64,000 nucleotides of DNA from an uncultured Bacillaceae bacterium (GCA_947497585.1 CANMHG010000001.1:620001-684000), one strand, 5' to 3'; positions 43,472 through 53,212 are shown, numbered from the stretch's first letter. The notes: generated from the letters alone by a model not told the origin. A program made the numbers and translations.

Positions 43472-45280
43472 TTATCTAAATAACTCCACCAAACGAGCCC
43501 AGAATCCTTTTGCTTCTTGGTCTAATTTCACTGACTCGACAGGCTCATCAAGTTTAATTCTTTCTGTTTTAAAAACAAATTGAACTGAATGTATGTTTTC
43601 GTTCTTTGGTGAAACAAAGGAAACTGGTTCAAAATCGGATTTATCAAACTCTGCCATCATTTCACGAACTTCTTCTTTCATTTGTGCCGGTAAGTTGTTA
43701 GTCGATTCATGAAGTTCAGTCGTTCCATCATAAAGCTTACCAACACCTTTTCCTAATTCATCCGTTCCTTTAGAAAGCTCTACAATTCCAGTGTGCATCT
43801 CATGATAAACGCTAGATAATTGCCCTACTCCCCCTGTATAGTCCACTAATCCAGTATGAAACGCTCTATAATTTGAAGATAATTGACTAAGTCCTTCCTG
43901 TAGTTGCGCCAGGGAATCGGCAACATTTGTGTCTGCCTGTGCGGCTGCAAGACCATTTGCCATTGTGTCTATACTGCTTGCCATATCTGTAAGAGAAACA
44001 CTGACTTGCTCTATAGTTGCAGTTACTGCGTCAAATGCTTCTTTTACAGCTAAATAGGTTCCTTTTGCTGTACGTGCAGCTGAGTAGGTTTCAATTAATT
44101 GATTAACTACCGTTTGATTTGCACCACTGTTATTGAGTTGTTGGATTTGTTCTTCTGTAATCACATAATCTGGAATAGCTTCTATTGAACTATTTAACGC
44201 ACTATAAGCATTAACATAATTATCTTTTAAAGTAGCTAATCCTTCTGCTGTAATTGTTAATCCATCTGAAATTTGAGCGAGCCCAGTTTCTAACTCTCTC
44301 AAATCTCCGATCCCCCTTTCTTCTGGATTTGCAATAGCTGTGCTGAAAGTTTCAAGTGCTTCTTCTATGCTTCTTGATGCAGATATAAGTTCAGAAGAAG
44401 AACCAGCTATTGAAGCAATTCCATCTTTATATTTCTTTGAACCATTACTTAAACTTTTTACACCATTGTTTAAATCACTTACACCGTTATTTAATTCTCC
44501 AACGCCATTGTTAATCTCTTTAATGGCATCTGCCAATGTTTCCATATCGTCTGTCATTTCATTTATGTTTGGTGCATCGATTGACATAGAAGATGGAATG
44601 GCTGTGATATCTATTCCGTCTAGCTCGAACCTTATAACATCCGCTTCAACGATAAACTCTTCCTCTTTTTCAGGCATGACCGTAAAAGTTATTTGTTTGT
44701 TCTTTCCTGCATTTGCCTGTATCCCGTCAGATGTCTGAATGTTGGTGAATAGATCTAGATTGAGCGAAAGAGAAACTTGTAATAAATAGTTCTTAAAAAA
44801 GACAGGATCTACTTGTTCATTAGCTGATGATGCAATTCGGATTTCTACACGTCCGTCTTTTCCAGCAAGCTCTTTAGGTGTAATTTCATTTCCATTTAGG
44901 TAATATGCAACTTTAATTTCCCATGGTAAGGGTTGATTATTTATGTTCCCTTGATAATAAAATTTTCCCTCTTGAGCAGTGAATTCCACTCTGTTGTCAT
45001 CTTGTTTTAGTTGCCCTAAATCCGTTAAGTTTTTTAGACTAGTATACAAACCATAATCCACGATACTTCCTGCTTTTTCGATGTCTAAAATGTTTACTAC
45101 ATAAATTTCTTGGCTTTCACCAGTCGCACTAAGCTTAGCATATACCACTTCATCCTTTGAGGAGATTTCCCCTTTTTCTCCCCCTGACTTACTGTCATTT
45201 GAAGCTGCTGTTACAAGAAAAGTTGGCAGAACTAAGAGGATAGCTGCAAAGACAAGTAATAATTTTGTTATTCTCCTCAT
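43472..45280 (-). CDS. Exported YhgE/Pip-like heptad-repeat protein, partner of MMPL transporter
   Basis: 602 residues: a signal peptide or N-terminal anchor (MRRITKLLLVFAAILLVLPT), a beta-rich domain to about 230, then long helical region with LxxGxxxLxxG heptads (EINNGVGELNNGVSDLNNGV near 255-275 and ELSKGTDELGKGVGKLYDG near 520-540). This X3-Leu-X2-Gly pattern is the repeat of the YhgE/Pip group of envelope proteins. There is no hydrophobic C-terminal anchor, so it is probably secreted or tethered by its N terminus. The start codon overlaps the MMPL stop codon by one base (TAATG), showing translational coupling. It is likely an extracellular part of that transporter. Confidence 0.75.
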   Translation of the reverse strand: MRRITKLLLVFAAILLVLPTFLVTAASNDSKSGGEKGEISSKDEVVYAKLSATGESQEIYVVNILDIEKAGSIVDYGLYTSLKNLTDLGQLKQDDNRVEFTAQEGKFYYQGNINNQPLPWEIKVAYYLNGNEITPKELAGKDGRVEIRIASSANEQVDPVFFKNYLLQVSLSLNLDLFTNIQTSDGIQANAGKNKQITFTVMPEKEEEFIVEADVIRFELDGIDITAIPSSMSIDAPNINEMTDDMETLADAIKEINNGVGELNNGVSDLNNGVKSLSNGSKKYKDGIASIAGSSSELISASRSIEEALETFSTAIANPEERGIGDLRELETGLAQISDGLTITAEGLATLKDNYVNAYSALNSSIEAIPDYVITEEQIQQLNNSGANQTVVNQLIETYSAARTAKGTYLAVKEAFDAVTATIEQVSVSLTDMASSIDTMANGLAAAQADTNVADSLAQLQEGLSQLSSNYRAFHTGLVDYTGGVGQLSSVYHEMHTGIVELSKGTDELGKGVGKLYDGTTELHESTNNLPAQMKEEVREMMAEFDKSDFEPVSFVSPKNENIHSVQFVFKTERIKLDEPVESVKLDQEAKGFWARLVELFR

Positions 45281-47343
45281 TAATCATTCTCCTTATAAAA
45301 ATTTGCTTTCCATGTTGTTTTTCTAATGAATTTATCGAATACCAATAACATAGCCGGTAAGAAAAATACGACCATAATAAATGCTAGTAGCGCACCTCTT
45401 CCTAGTAGTAAGCCAATTGATGAAACAATTGGATTGGACGAGGTAATCCATAAAATGAAACCTACACTCGATAATATGGCACCAGAAATCGCAATAGCAA
45501 AAATTTTCTCGTCGAGTGTTTTCTTAACTGCTTCAAACACAGGCATCTCTTTTCGATAGTCTTTATAGGCATCCGTTAAAAGGATTGCATAGTCTACAGT
45601 CGCGGCTAGCTGTATGATACTGATAAGCAAATATCCTACATAAACTAAGGATGAATCCGTAAAGTATGGAACAGAAAGATTAATCCAAACAGCTGACTGA
45701 ATCGTTAAAAGAAGTACTATAGGGATTGAGATTGATCTAAAGGTAACAATCAGAACGAACGCAATCGTCAGTATGGTTAACAAGTTAACTAACTTGTTAT
45801 CTTTTTGAACTGTAGTTTTTATATCATACAAGGTTACACTTTCACCAATTGTATAAGCCTCTTTACCATAATATTTTTGTGCTGTACGTTGGACCTGTTC
45901 AATTAAATGAAATGCTACCTCTCCCTCGTTTTTTGTATCAGTTTGCAAGATAATTCGGCTATAATTTTCAGAATAAAATTGTTCTGTAATTGATGTATCT
46001 AAATAGTCCGGAGGAATCACAGCACTTACAGTATTAACATAGGCAATTACACTTGTCACATGTGCAATTTTCTCTAATTCTTGAACCAGTTCTTCTTCTT
46101 TAGGAGTATCGCCTTTAGGGACAAGTAAGACGATAGGTGTACTTTCTCCGAAATGTTCCTTAATTTTAACAAGATCACTTCCAGCCCTTGTCGTTTCTGG
46201 CTGATCCCCAATTCCATAAGTGAAATCCGTTTGACTCTGTGCTAAAAAGGCGGGTACAAGTAGTAGTAAAACTAGTACTAAACTCGGGTATCGCATTTTC
46301 ACAACAGCACTACCTTTTTTCTTAATTCTAGGAAGTAGTGGTTTATGTTTCGTTTTATCAATCCATTTATAAAATAATAGTGTTAACGCTGGTAAAAAGA
46401 CCATAACGCTAATAAAACTTAATAAAATCCCTTTTACAAGGTTAATTCCTAAATCTGAACCAATCTCAAACTCCATGAATGATAATGCAATAAAACCAAA
46501 AAACGTAGTTGACGCACTAGCTGCAATTGCAGAAAAGGATTTCTTCATCGCAAGCTCCATCGCTTCATGAGGATCTGCTACTCTCTCTCTGTAATAAGCG
46601 AAACTATGAAGAAGGAAAATAGCATAATCTAGGGAAACAGCTAATTGTAAGATAGGTGCTACTGATTGTGTAACAAAAGATACTTCCCCAAGAAAAATGT
46701 TTGTTCCCATGTTTATTAACACTGAGACACCTATGGCTGTTAAAAAGAATAATGGTTCAACCCATGAATTGGTCGATACAACTAAAATGAGGATGATGAT
46801 TGGGACTAATAAAGCAGCTGCATACATCGATTCGTTTCCAGCCATCTTTTGTTGGGTAGCTGTATTGAGAGACTCACCTGCCATTGCATTTTCTTCACCA
46901 ATAAGGTCATAGATTTTATCGGTAATCGCCACTTCTTCTCCATCTCGTATACTAAACGAAAATAAGGCCTTGCCATCTTTATAGTAGGTTTCCACAACCT
47001 CGTTATCAGCCATTTCAAGTGGAGCTTTTATATCAATGACATCATCTAACCAGGTTACATCTGACACCCCATCAATTTCAGCCAGTTTTTCTTTAAAAGC
47101 AAGAGCTTCTTGAATAGAGACATTGTTCACCATCACTCTATTTGTAGGGACACTTCCCTCAAATTCTTGTTCCATAATTTCCAATGCTTTTGTAGACTGA
47201 GCGTCATCTGGTAAGTACTCTGTCATATCATAGTTTACCGACACCCCTAACATAGCTATTGAGCAGAGTATTGTGAGAACGGTAAAAATAATTGCTATTG
47301 ATTTTTTATGTTTAATAATTCGTGCTGCAATGCTTATAATCAC
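45280..47343 (-). CDS. MMPL/RND family transporter
   Basis: 687 residues with the MMPL layout: helix 1 at 12-30, external domain to about 165, five to six helices (with QLAVSLDYAIFLLHS, the GxxxDY/F motif, in TM4), second external domain (about 375-515) and a second helix set (QLAATVDYAILLTDAY). It exports hydrophobic compounds or lipids with proton flow. The start is GTG 47343. The coupled downstream gene encodes an exported heptad-repeat protein, and a TetR regulator is divergent upstream; both suggest a regulated envelope exporter. Confidence 0.85.
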   Translation of the reverse strand: MIISIAARIIKHKKSIAIIFTVLTILCSIAMLGVSVNYDMTEYLPDDAQSTKALEIMEQEFEGSVPTNRVMVNNVSIQEALAFKEKLAEIDGVSDVTWLDDVIDIKAPLEMADNEVVETYYKDGKALFSFSIRDGEEVAITDKIYDLIGEENAMAGESLNTATQQKMAGNESMYAAALLVPIIILILVVSTNSWVEPLFFLTAIGVSVLINMGTNIFLGEVSFVTQSVAPILQLAVSLDYAIFLLHSFAYYRERVADPHEAMELAMKKSFSAIAASASTTFFGFIALSFMEFEIGSDLGINLVKGILLSFISVMVFLPALTLLFYKWIDKTKHKPLLPRIKKKGSAVVKMRYPSLVLVLLLLVPAFLAQSQTDFTYGIGDQPETTRAGSDLVKIKEHFGESTPIVLLVPKGDTPKEEELVQELEKIAHVTSVIAYVNTVSAVIPPDYLDTSITEQFYSENYSRIILQTDTKNEGEVAFHLIEQVQRTAQKYYGKEAYTIGESVTLYDIKTTVQKDNKLVNLLTILTIAFVLIVTFRSISIPIVLLLTIQSAVWINLSVPYFTDSSLVYVGYLLISIIQLAATVDYAILLTDAYKDYRKEMPVFEAVKKTLDEKIFAIAISGAILSSVGFILWITSSNPIVSSIGLLLGRGALLAFIMVVFFLPAMLLVFDKFIRKTTWKANFYKEND

Positions 47344-47380
47344 TCACCCTCTCTTGCCGTGTTTTACTATTCCCTATATC

Positions 47381-47409
47381 ATTATAGAGACACGGTGTTG
47401 CCTAATCAA
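47381..47409 (-). promoter_or_regulatory. Promoter of the MMPL operon
   Basis: Minus strand TTGATT (47404-47409), 17-bp spacer, TATAAT (47381-47386). GTTGATTAGGCAAC over the -35 is an imperfect inverted repeat and a candidate site for the divergent TetR regulator. Confidence 0.75.
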
Positions 47410-47493
47410 CAAACAGTAAAGCAACATCCGTCTTTTTTCAAACACATTTATCACTTGTGTTGGGTAATCTTGAAAAAGAAAGGAAACTTTACT

Positions 47494-48063
47494 ATGACTA
47501 GCCAAAAACTAGACAGAAGAAAAAAATATACTCGGATGGTACTAAAGGATCATCTAGTGAAGCTATTAAGCGTAAAGCAAATTTCGTCGATTACGGTAAA
47601 AGAGATTTGCGAACTTGCAGATATCAACCGGTCAACATTCTACTCACATTATTCCGATCAATATGAATTGCTCGATAAGATAGAAGATGAAATCATAGAG
47701 GATATGAAGGGGTATTTAAGTCAGTTTACTTATAAGAAAGAGGAAGACTCCTCTGAGGTTATTGAAAAATTACTTGAATACTTTGTATCAAAGCATGAAA
47801 TATGTACAACACTCCTTAATGATAAGATACACACTACCTTTGAGAAGAAAGTGATGATTTTCGCCAATCATTTCTTTATGAAAAATTGGAGAGCTGTTAC
47901 CAACCTAGACGAAGAACCATCTGAATATATGAGTACATTTATCATCAGTGGTAGTATTCACGTTATAAAAAACTGGCTAAACAAAGGGATGGATAGAACT
48001 CCAAAAGAAATGGCTGAAATTATAAATATCCTTATCTATAAGGGTCTTTTTGGAGTAAAGTAA
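47494..48063 (+). CDS. TetR/AcrR family regulator
   Basis: 189 residues from ATG 47494 (AAAGGAAAC upstream); the longer frame starts inside the MMPL gene region and has no binding site. The DNA-binding domain reads SSITVKEICELADINRSTFYSHY. The C-terminal domain resembles the TetR_C_7-type group (NHFFMKNWRAVTN, FIISGSIHVIKNWLNKG). It is divergent from the MMPL operon and lies 112 bp upstream of an ABC exporter operon, and could control both. Repression is the usual mode. Confidence 0.85.
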   Translation: MTSQKLDRRKKYTRMVLKDHLVKLLSVKQISSITVKEICELADINRSTFYSHYSDQYELLDKIEDEIIEDMKGYLSQFTYKKEEDSSEVIEKLLEYFVSKHEICTTLLNDKIHTTFEKKVMIFANHFFMKNWRAVTNLDEEPSEYMSTFIISGSIHVIKNWLNKGMDRTPKEMAEIINILIYKGLFGVK

Positions 48064-48100
48064 CTTCACCTGTTACCTTTTCATTAATAGTGCACAATAC

Positions 48101-48129
48101 TTGATTGAATAATAGGCACACGATAAAAT
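48101..48129 (+). promoter_or_regulatory. Promoter of the ABC exporter operon
   Basis: TTGATT (48101-48106), 17-bp spacer, TAAAAT (48124-48129), 46 bp before the ATPase start. The spacer holds AGGCACACGA, similar to AGGCAACACCG in the MMPL promoter. Confidence 0.6.
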
Positions 48130-48174
48130 AATAGTTTGTGATAAGGTTCGTATTTTTCATCTAGGAGGATCAAA

Positions 48175-49173
48175 ATGAACGTAATTGAAGTTCAAAATTT
48201 GCGTAAGGAATTTAAGTCGTATTCAAGTCGCTCAGGCTTGTCCGGAGCCTTTCGTGACTTGTTTACCCGTAATTATAAAGTTCTTGCAGCTGTTGATAAT
48301 ATTTCATTAACGGTGAAGCAAGGTGAAATGGTCGGTTATATTGGTGAAAACGGAGCTGGGAAATCTACTACGATTAAGATGTTAACTGGTATTCTTACAC
48401 CAACAGCCGGTTCAATTACTGTTAATGGAATGAATCCTCATAAAGAACGTGAAGAATTTGTTCGTACCATTGGTGTTGTCTTCGGTCAGCGTTCTCAGCT
48501 ATGGTGGGATATTGCAGTACAGGAATCATTTAGACTTTTAAAAAAGGTGTACCGTGTATCCGATGAAGATTATAACAGACATATGGGCCATGTTATTGAG
48601 ACATTAGAAATTGGACCTTTACTAGATAAACCAGTTCGTAAGTTGTCCCTTGGGCAACGGATGAGATGTGAGTTGGCTGCTGCACTTATTCATAATCCTC
48701 CCCTTCTCTTTTTGGACGAGCCAACGATTGGACTGGATGTATTAGTAAAACTAAAAATCCGTAAGTTTTTAAAGGAAATCAATGAGCAATACAAGACTAC
48801 GATTCTACTTACTACGCATGACTTAACTGATATAGAAGCTCTATGTGAACGTGTTGTGCTATTAGACGAAGGAAAAATCATTTATGATGGCAAGCTCAAT
48901 CAACTTCAAGCTCAGGCAGTTGAAGGTAAACAAGTTGAATTTGAATTTCTAAGAGTCATTACAAATAGTGACCTCCCTACTTTCAAAAATGTAACTTGGG
49001 AACAGAAGGATGCTACCACATGGCTTGCCTTAGTTAATGGTGATGAACAACTAGTATCACAAATCATTAGTGAGGTTGTTCAAAAGAATCCAATAAAAAA
49101 TGTTCGTATTAATGAAGTGTCAACGGAAGAGATTGTCCGCAAGATCTATGAAGAAGGAATGGCCCTCTCATGA
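48175..49173 (+). CDS. ABC transporter ATP-binding protein (COG4586-like)
   Basis: 332 residues. Walker A GENGAGKST, Q-loop GVVFGQRSQL, signature LSLGQRMRCELAAAL, Walker B LLFLDEPTIGLD and switch ILLTTHDL are intact. An N-terminal insertion before Walker A (SYSSRSGLSGAFRDLFTRNY) and a C-terminal extension (250-332) are typical of the COG4586 group, always found with two ABC-2 permeases. Its ATG follows AGGAGG. The start of the first permease gene overlaps its end by four bases. The exported substrate is unknown. Confidence 0.88.
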   Translation: MNVIEVQNLRKEFKSYSSRSGLSGAFRDLFTRNYKVLAAVDNISLTVKQGEMVGYIGENGAGKSTTIKMLTGILTPTAGSITVNGMNPHKEREEFVRTIGVVFGQRSQLWWDIAVQESFRLLKKVYRVSDEDYNRHMGHVIETLEIGPLLDKPVRKLSLGQRMRCELAAALIHNPPLLFLDEPTIGLDVLVKLKIRKFLKEINEQYKTTILLTTHDLTDIEALCERVVLLDEGKIIYDGKLNQLQAQAVEGKQVEFEFLRVITNSDLPTFKNVTWEQKDATTWLALVNGDEQLVSQIISEVVQKNPIKNVRINEVSTEEIVRKIYEEGMALS

Positions 49174-49961
49174 GTAAATATCTTGAAATGATTCGAATTC
49201 GCTTCTTAATGATGCTAGCATATCGAACAAACTATTATAGTGGAATTTTAATTTATAGTATTAATATCGGAGCCTATTATTTTCTGTGGTCAGCCATTTA
49301 TGGTGATAAACAAGAAATTCAAGGAATGTCTGTGCTGCAAATGACAACGTATGTAGCAGTTGCTTGGATGGCGCGAGCATTTTACTTTAATAATATCGAT
49401 CGAGAAATCGCAAACGAAATTAAGGATGGGAAAGTTGCAATCGAAATGATTCGTCCTTATAACTATTTAGGGATGAAAACGATGCAAGGACTTGGAGAAG
49501 GGATTTTCCGTTTGTTATTTTTCTCTGTACCAGGGATGTTCATTGTTGCTCTAATTTTTCCAATCAGTTTTTCAGCTAGTTTTTCAACGTGGATGTTCTT
49601 CTTTGTTTCACTTGCATTTAGTTTCATTATTAATACTCAAATCAACCTGCTGACTGGAATTATGACATTCTTCTTATTTAATAATACAGGATTAATTCGG
49701 GCAAAACGTGTAGTTATTGACTTATTCTCAGGTTTGTTACTACCGATTTCTTTTTATCCAGTTTGGGCGCAATCGGTAATGACATATTTACCTTTTCAAG
49801 CGATAAGCTATATCCCTAGCATGATTTTCACAGAAGGTTTTGTCGGTCAGGAAATTTTCACTGCCGTGATGCTACAAGCTGTTTGGGCTTTCATTCTACT
49901 TATACCAATTCGTATGTTATGGTCCCTCGCAAAAAAACAATTAATTGTACAAGGAGGCTAA
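49170..49961 (+). CDS. ABC-2 type permease (COG4587-like)
   Basis: 263 residues with six predicted membrane helices and a short cytoplasmic N terminus. The start ATG overlaps the ATPase stop (ATGA), a sign of tight coupling. The conserved NREIANEIKDGKVAIEMIRPYN segment is the coupling loop typical of this permease group, which forms a heterodimer with the next gene product. It ends one base before the next gene's ATG, with AAGGAGG inside its last codons. Confidence 0.83.
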   Translation: MSKYLEMIRIRFLMMLAYRTNYYSGILIYSINIGAYYFLWSAIYGDKQEIQGMSVLQMTTYVAVAWMARAFYFNNIDREIANEIKDGKVAIEMIRPYNYLGMKTMQGLGEGIFRLLFFSVPGMFIVALIFPISFSASFSTWMFFFVSLAFSFIINTQINLLTGIMTFFLFNNTGLIRAKRVVIDLFSGLLLPISFYPVWAQSVMTYLPFQAISYIPSMIFTEGFVGQEIFTAVMLQAVWAFILLIPIRMLWSLAKKQLIVQGG

Positions 49962-49962
49962 T

Positions 49963-50748
49963 ATGTTTTACGTTTCAATGTTCTTTCAATATGCCTCTCA
50001 ATATTTAAAAACAAGATTAACGTACCGTATAGATACTGTCGTTGAAATTCTATCAGACTTGTTATTTCAAGCTGTCAACTTAATTTTCATTTTAGTTGTA
50101 TTTGGTCACACCTCCTTTCTAAGCGGTTGGAGTCGTGATGAAATTATTTTCATTTACGGATTTTTCCTTGTTCCGTATGCTTTATTTTCATCCTTTTTTA
50201 ACATATGGGACTTTAATGATCGTTATATTGTAAAAGGTGAAATGGACCGTGTGTTAACACGACCAATTCATAGCCTGTTCCAAATAATTATGGAACGCAT
50301 GGAGTTAGAATCGTTATTTAGTGTTGTTACTGGTTTAGTAATCATGGTGTATGCTGGTGCGAACTTAGGTTTAACCTTCGCTTGGTATGATGTGTTTATA
50401 TTTATAGCGATGGTTTTTGGCGGTGCATTTATTTATGCTGGTATCTTTATCTCCATTGCTACAATTGGATTTTGGTCTGATAGCCGAACGGACATCATGC
50501 CAATGATGTACAATATCGGTAACTACGGCCGATATCCAGTTGATATTTATCACAAGGTGATACGGTTTGTGCTAACTTGGGTTTTACCATTCGCCTTTGT
50601 CGGGGTGTACCCCGCTGCCTACTTCTTAGGAAGAGATGAATGGTATATGTATGCGTTTCTAACTCCTGTGATGGGAGTGATTTTCTTAGGAATAGCAATT
50701 TTCCTTTGGAATGCTGGTGTTAAAAAATATCGAGGAGCTGGGAACTAA
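49963..50748 (+). CDS. ABC-2 type permease (DUF990/COG3694-like)
   Basis: 261 residues, six hydrophobic spans. ATG 49963 lies five bases after AAGGAGG, so the longer frame to 49945 is rejected. The segment DRYIVKGEMDRVLTRPIHSLF is the coupling loop equivalent to that of the partner permease. With the ATPase and the first permease it makes a complete ABC-2 exporter of unknown substrate. Confidence 0.83.
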   Translation: MFYVSMFFQYASQYLKTRLTYRIDTVVEILSDLLFQAVNLIFILVVFGHTSFLSGWSRDEIIFIYGFFLVPYALFSSFFNIWDFNDRYIVKGEMDRVLTRPIHSLFQIIMERMELESLFSVVTGLVIMVYAGANLGLTFAWYDVFIFIAMVFGGAFIYAGIFISIATIGFWSDSRTDIMPMMYNIGNYGRYPVDIYHKVIRFVLTWVLPFAFVGVYPAAYFLGRDEWYMYAFLTPVMGVIFLGIAIFLWNAGVKKYRGAGN

Positions 50749-50785
50749 ATATTTCTCGCTTCTGTTCATTGTTGGGAGGAAACTT

Positions 50786-51043
50786 ATGATACCAATATCA
50801 ATAGATGAATTGCTTGAGAAAATGGCTAAACAAAACTCTGCATTAAACAAGCAAGAAACGAAGATAAGAATGTTAGCTTTTGCCGAACGCAAGAAAAAAG
50901 GAGCTCGTTGCTTCTGTGGTCAAAGTATATGGGCAATTGGTTCAGCTTTATCAGGATTTGATATGTGCTTCCCATGCCTAATGGGAGAAGATGATGATAC
51001 ACAAGAATACGAACTCGATATTGTCTATGAGACAAACTCTTAA
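50786..51043 (+). CDS. Small Cys-rich protein with CxC-x18-CxxC, unknown
   Basis: 85 residues from ATG 50786 behind GGGAGG; a longer frame overlaps the permease gene. The central part carries RCFCGQSIW followed eighteen residues later by MCFPCLMG, four cysteines that could bind zinc or iron. The N terminus is a basic amphipathic helix and the C terminus is acidic. No family recognised. It is 37 bp downstream of the ABC operon and shares its terminator, so co-expression is likely. Confidence 0.6.
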   Translation: MIPISIDELLEKMAKQNSALNKQETKIRMLAFAERKKKGARCFCGQSIWAIGSALSGFDMCFPCLMGEDDDTQEYELDIVYETNS

Positions 51044-51059
51044 CTGAGTTTGTTTTTTT
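51032..51059 (+). terminator. Terminator of the ABC operon and Cys-rich gene
   Basis: ACAAACTC / GAGTTTGT perfect stem with a 6-base loop that contains the stop codon, followed by TTTTTT. Confidence 0.9.
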
Positions 51060-51063
51060 ATGT

Positions 51064-51095
51064 AAAAAGGAGTAACTCAAAATACTAGTTACTCC
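51064..51095 (-). terminator. Terminator of the sigma/anti-sigma fusion gene
   Basis: Minus strand GGAGTAACT / AGTTACTCC 9-bp stem followed by TTTTTAC, 21 bp past the stop at 51117. Confidence 0.85.
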
Positions 51096-51116
51096 CTCTT
51101 TACGGTAAGATCCCAA

Positions 51117-53165
51117 TTAATTTAGTGTGATTTCTACCACGTCGTCAATATAATTTATTGTGCTATATCCATGTATGTGTAACTTATCTGGAAATACACC
51201 TTCATTAGATCCTTGCTCAAATAACTCAACATCAATTTTCGTTTGGAAATACCGCGGAGGTTCTGTATTGCTCATAAACCAATTATATTCTGTTTGGTCA
51301 TACGTTTTTCCATTGCGGTCAATTAATACTCCATCACTAGAGTGAAAGTTCATGTTTAATGGTTCATCATTCTCGTTTTTAAACTCAAAATGCAATGACT
51401 CATAGACTCTACCTTCGACTTGGGCATCTATAAATTCAACCCTCTTCCGCTCCCCATCTATAATATTGTTAATTGAGATTGTATTACCTAAATACTCAAC
51501 CGTTTGAGGGGTTGTGGATTCCTCATTAAGGTCAAAGGTGACACGATCTTCTACAAATGAAAGAATCGAACTAAACTGAACTTTGATTTCTTTTGGCTGT
51601 TCAAAATAGTGTGAGTCAAAACTACTTTGATAGAATCCATTTCTTGAATAATGATATCCATAAAGATGGGCTTTAGATATTTTCCCCTCATTTTCAAGAC
51701 TTTGGATACGAATTTCATTAATATGTTTTTGTCCTTGCATTCTTTCAAAGTCATATTCAAGGACAGTTGTTGTTGGGGCAAAGTCTATCTTTTTAAAAGT
51801 AATTGGTACACCTTCTATTTCAATTTGTTTGTTTAATTCTTGTTCTATTGAAGCATGTTTTGTCACCGGAATGTCAAAACTCCAATCCCCAACAACAACC
51901 TTTCTCTCATTATAGTTTCTGTAGATCAGTTCCTCAGGACTAGATGAATTCTCTGTTACTTTTAGCAAGTTGGTTAGTTTTAATTTAATAGTCCCACTTT
52001 CTTGTGAAATCGGTAACAAACTGAACTTTCCACTAAATATATTTTCATCTTTTTCTTGCCCTATTTTTTCTATAGGAAAGTTAAAGAAAGGAAAAGCTCG
52101 ATCATCTAAGATCTCTCTCTCATTTTCAATATACACACCATCAAAAACATTAATCATATACTTATTACTATCATCATTTGTATCTTCTATTTCAAAATAG
52201 ATAAGTGTTTGATATTCGTCTGCTATAGCCGTTTTTATCTTCACTTTAATTCCATTGCTTTCTTCTTCGAGGTTTAATGGCTCACCTAAACCACTTTTTA
52301 AATAACTGAGCAACTGCTCGTCTTCAAGTTGCCGGAAGTCTAACCAGGAATAGTAAAGATATCCAAAACCATTTGTAAAAAATCCTACAAGAAGGGTTAC
52401 TGCTAGTAGTGATGCTACCACTATGCTTTTGATTGTTCGCTTTTTTTTGACTAACAGCCTTCTATTTAATGTTTCATTTACTTTTGAGGTTATATGTTTT
52501 ATGAACCCCTCGGGAATTTCCAGATTAACTGCTTCTCTTAGTGTTAAAACCACATTTTGTACAGAAGCTAATACTTTTTGACAACTTTGACAGGTGTGTA
52601 TATGAATCTCTAAATCTATCTTTTTCTGTCTAACTAACGACCAATTTAGGTAGTCGAAAAATTGATTCTGAAACTCCATACAACCTTCTTGTGGGGTTAA
52701 GTTACCAAACTCATTACTTAGTAATTGAATTCCTGTTAACAAATTGGTTTTCACCGTTTCAATAGGCACTTGTAAAATATGAGCAACCTGGTTATGTGGC
52801 AAGTCCATGAAGTAGGATAGTATAATCGTATCTTTATATTTACTTTCCAATTGACTCAAATCGTTTAATATCACATTATCAGTTATTATAAAAGACTCTT
52901 CTTGGTTATTCTTTTGGATTTCCCAGCATTCTTTTAAAAAAATTGAAATAACCCAAGTCTCAAAATTAGTGTTCTTTTTAAGTTTACGATTTCCATCATA
53001 AATGTTCATGATGGAGTTATAGAATATACCTTCTATCACCTTAGGGTCTTTATTATAGGCCCAAGCAAACTTATAAAATATGTCTCTCTTAGAATCGAAC
53101 CAATCTAGGATAGATTCCATGTCCTTCTCTTTTACTTTTTCTATTAAAAACGGATTTATTTGCAA
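51117..53165 (-). CDS. Sigma factor-anti-sigma-DUF4179 fusion protein
   Basis: A single 682-residue polypeptide combining parts that are normally separate genes. Residues about 10-90 resemble ECF sigma region 2 (DIFYKFAWAYNKD, FETWVISIFLKECWE) and 100-157 region 4 (LESKYKDTIILSYFMDLPHN, HILQVPIETVKTNL). Residues 160-215 look like a zinc anti-sigma domain with H-x3-C-x2-C (HIHTCQSC). A membrane helix at about 247-267 follows, then a long extracellular part starting like DUF4179 (QLEDEQLLSYLKSGLGEPLN). Numbering includes three residues before the chosen TTG start at 53165, which follows AGGTGA; GTG 53174 is the alternative. It is 47 bp downstream of a 114-residue ORF. The sigma part may be membrane-held and inactive or released by cleavage. 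Confidence 0.72.
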   Translation of the reverse strand: MQINPFLIEKVKEKDMESILDWFDSKRDIFYKFAWAYNKDPKVIEGIFYNSIMNIYDGNRKLKKNTNFETWVISIFLKECWEIQKNNQEESFIITDNVILNDLSQLESKYKDTIILSYFMDLPHNQVAHILQVPIETVKTNLLTGIQLLSNEFGNLTPQEGCMEFQNQFFDYLNWSLVRQKKIDLEIHIHTCQSCQKVLASVQNVVLTLREAVNLEIPEGFIKHITSKVNETLNRRLLVKKKRTIKSIVVASLLAVTLLVGFFTNGFGYLYYSWLDFRQLEDEQLLSYLKSGLGEPLNLEEESNGIKVKIKTAIADEYQTLIYFEIEDTNDDSNKYMINVFDGVYIENEREILDDRAFPFFNFPIEKIGQEKDENIFSGKFSLLPISQESGTIKLKLTNLLKVTENSSSPEELIYRNYNERKVVVGDWSFDIPVTKHASIEQELNKQIEIEGVPITFKKIDFAPTTTVLEYDFERMQGQKHINEIRIQSLENEGKISKAHLYGYHYSRNGFYQSSFDSHYFEQPKEIKVQFSSILSFVEDRVTFDLNEESTTPQTVEYLGNTISINNIIDGERKRVEFIDAQVEGRVYESLHFEFKNENDEPLNMNFHSSDGVLIDRNGKTYDQTEYNWFMSNTEPPRYFQTKIDVELFEQGSNEGVFPDKLHIHGYSTINYIDDVVEITLN

Positions 53166-53212
53166 CGAAATCACCTACTCTTATTTATTTTTTAAAGTTA
53201 ATTAATAGCCTT

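Noticed and set aside
50711..50785. Longer N terminus of the Cys-rich protein
   Set aside because: It overlaps the permease gene; GGGAGG before ATG 50786 marks the real start.
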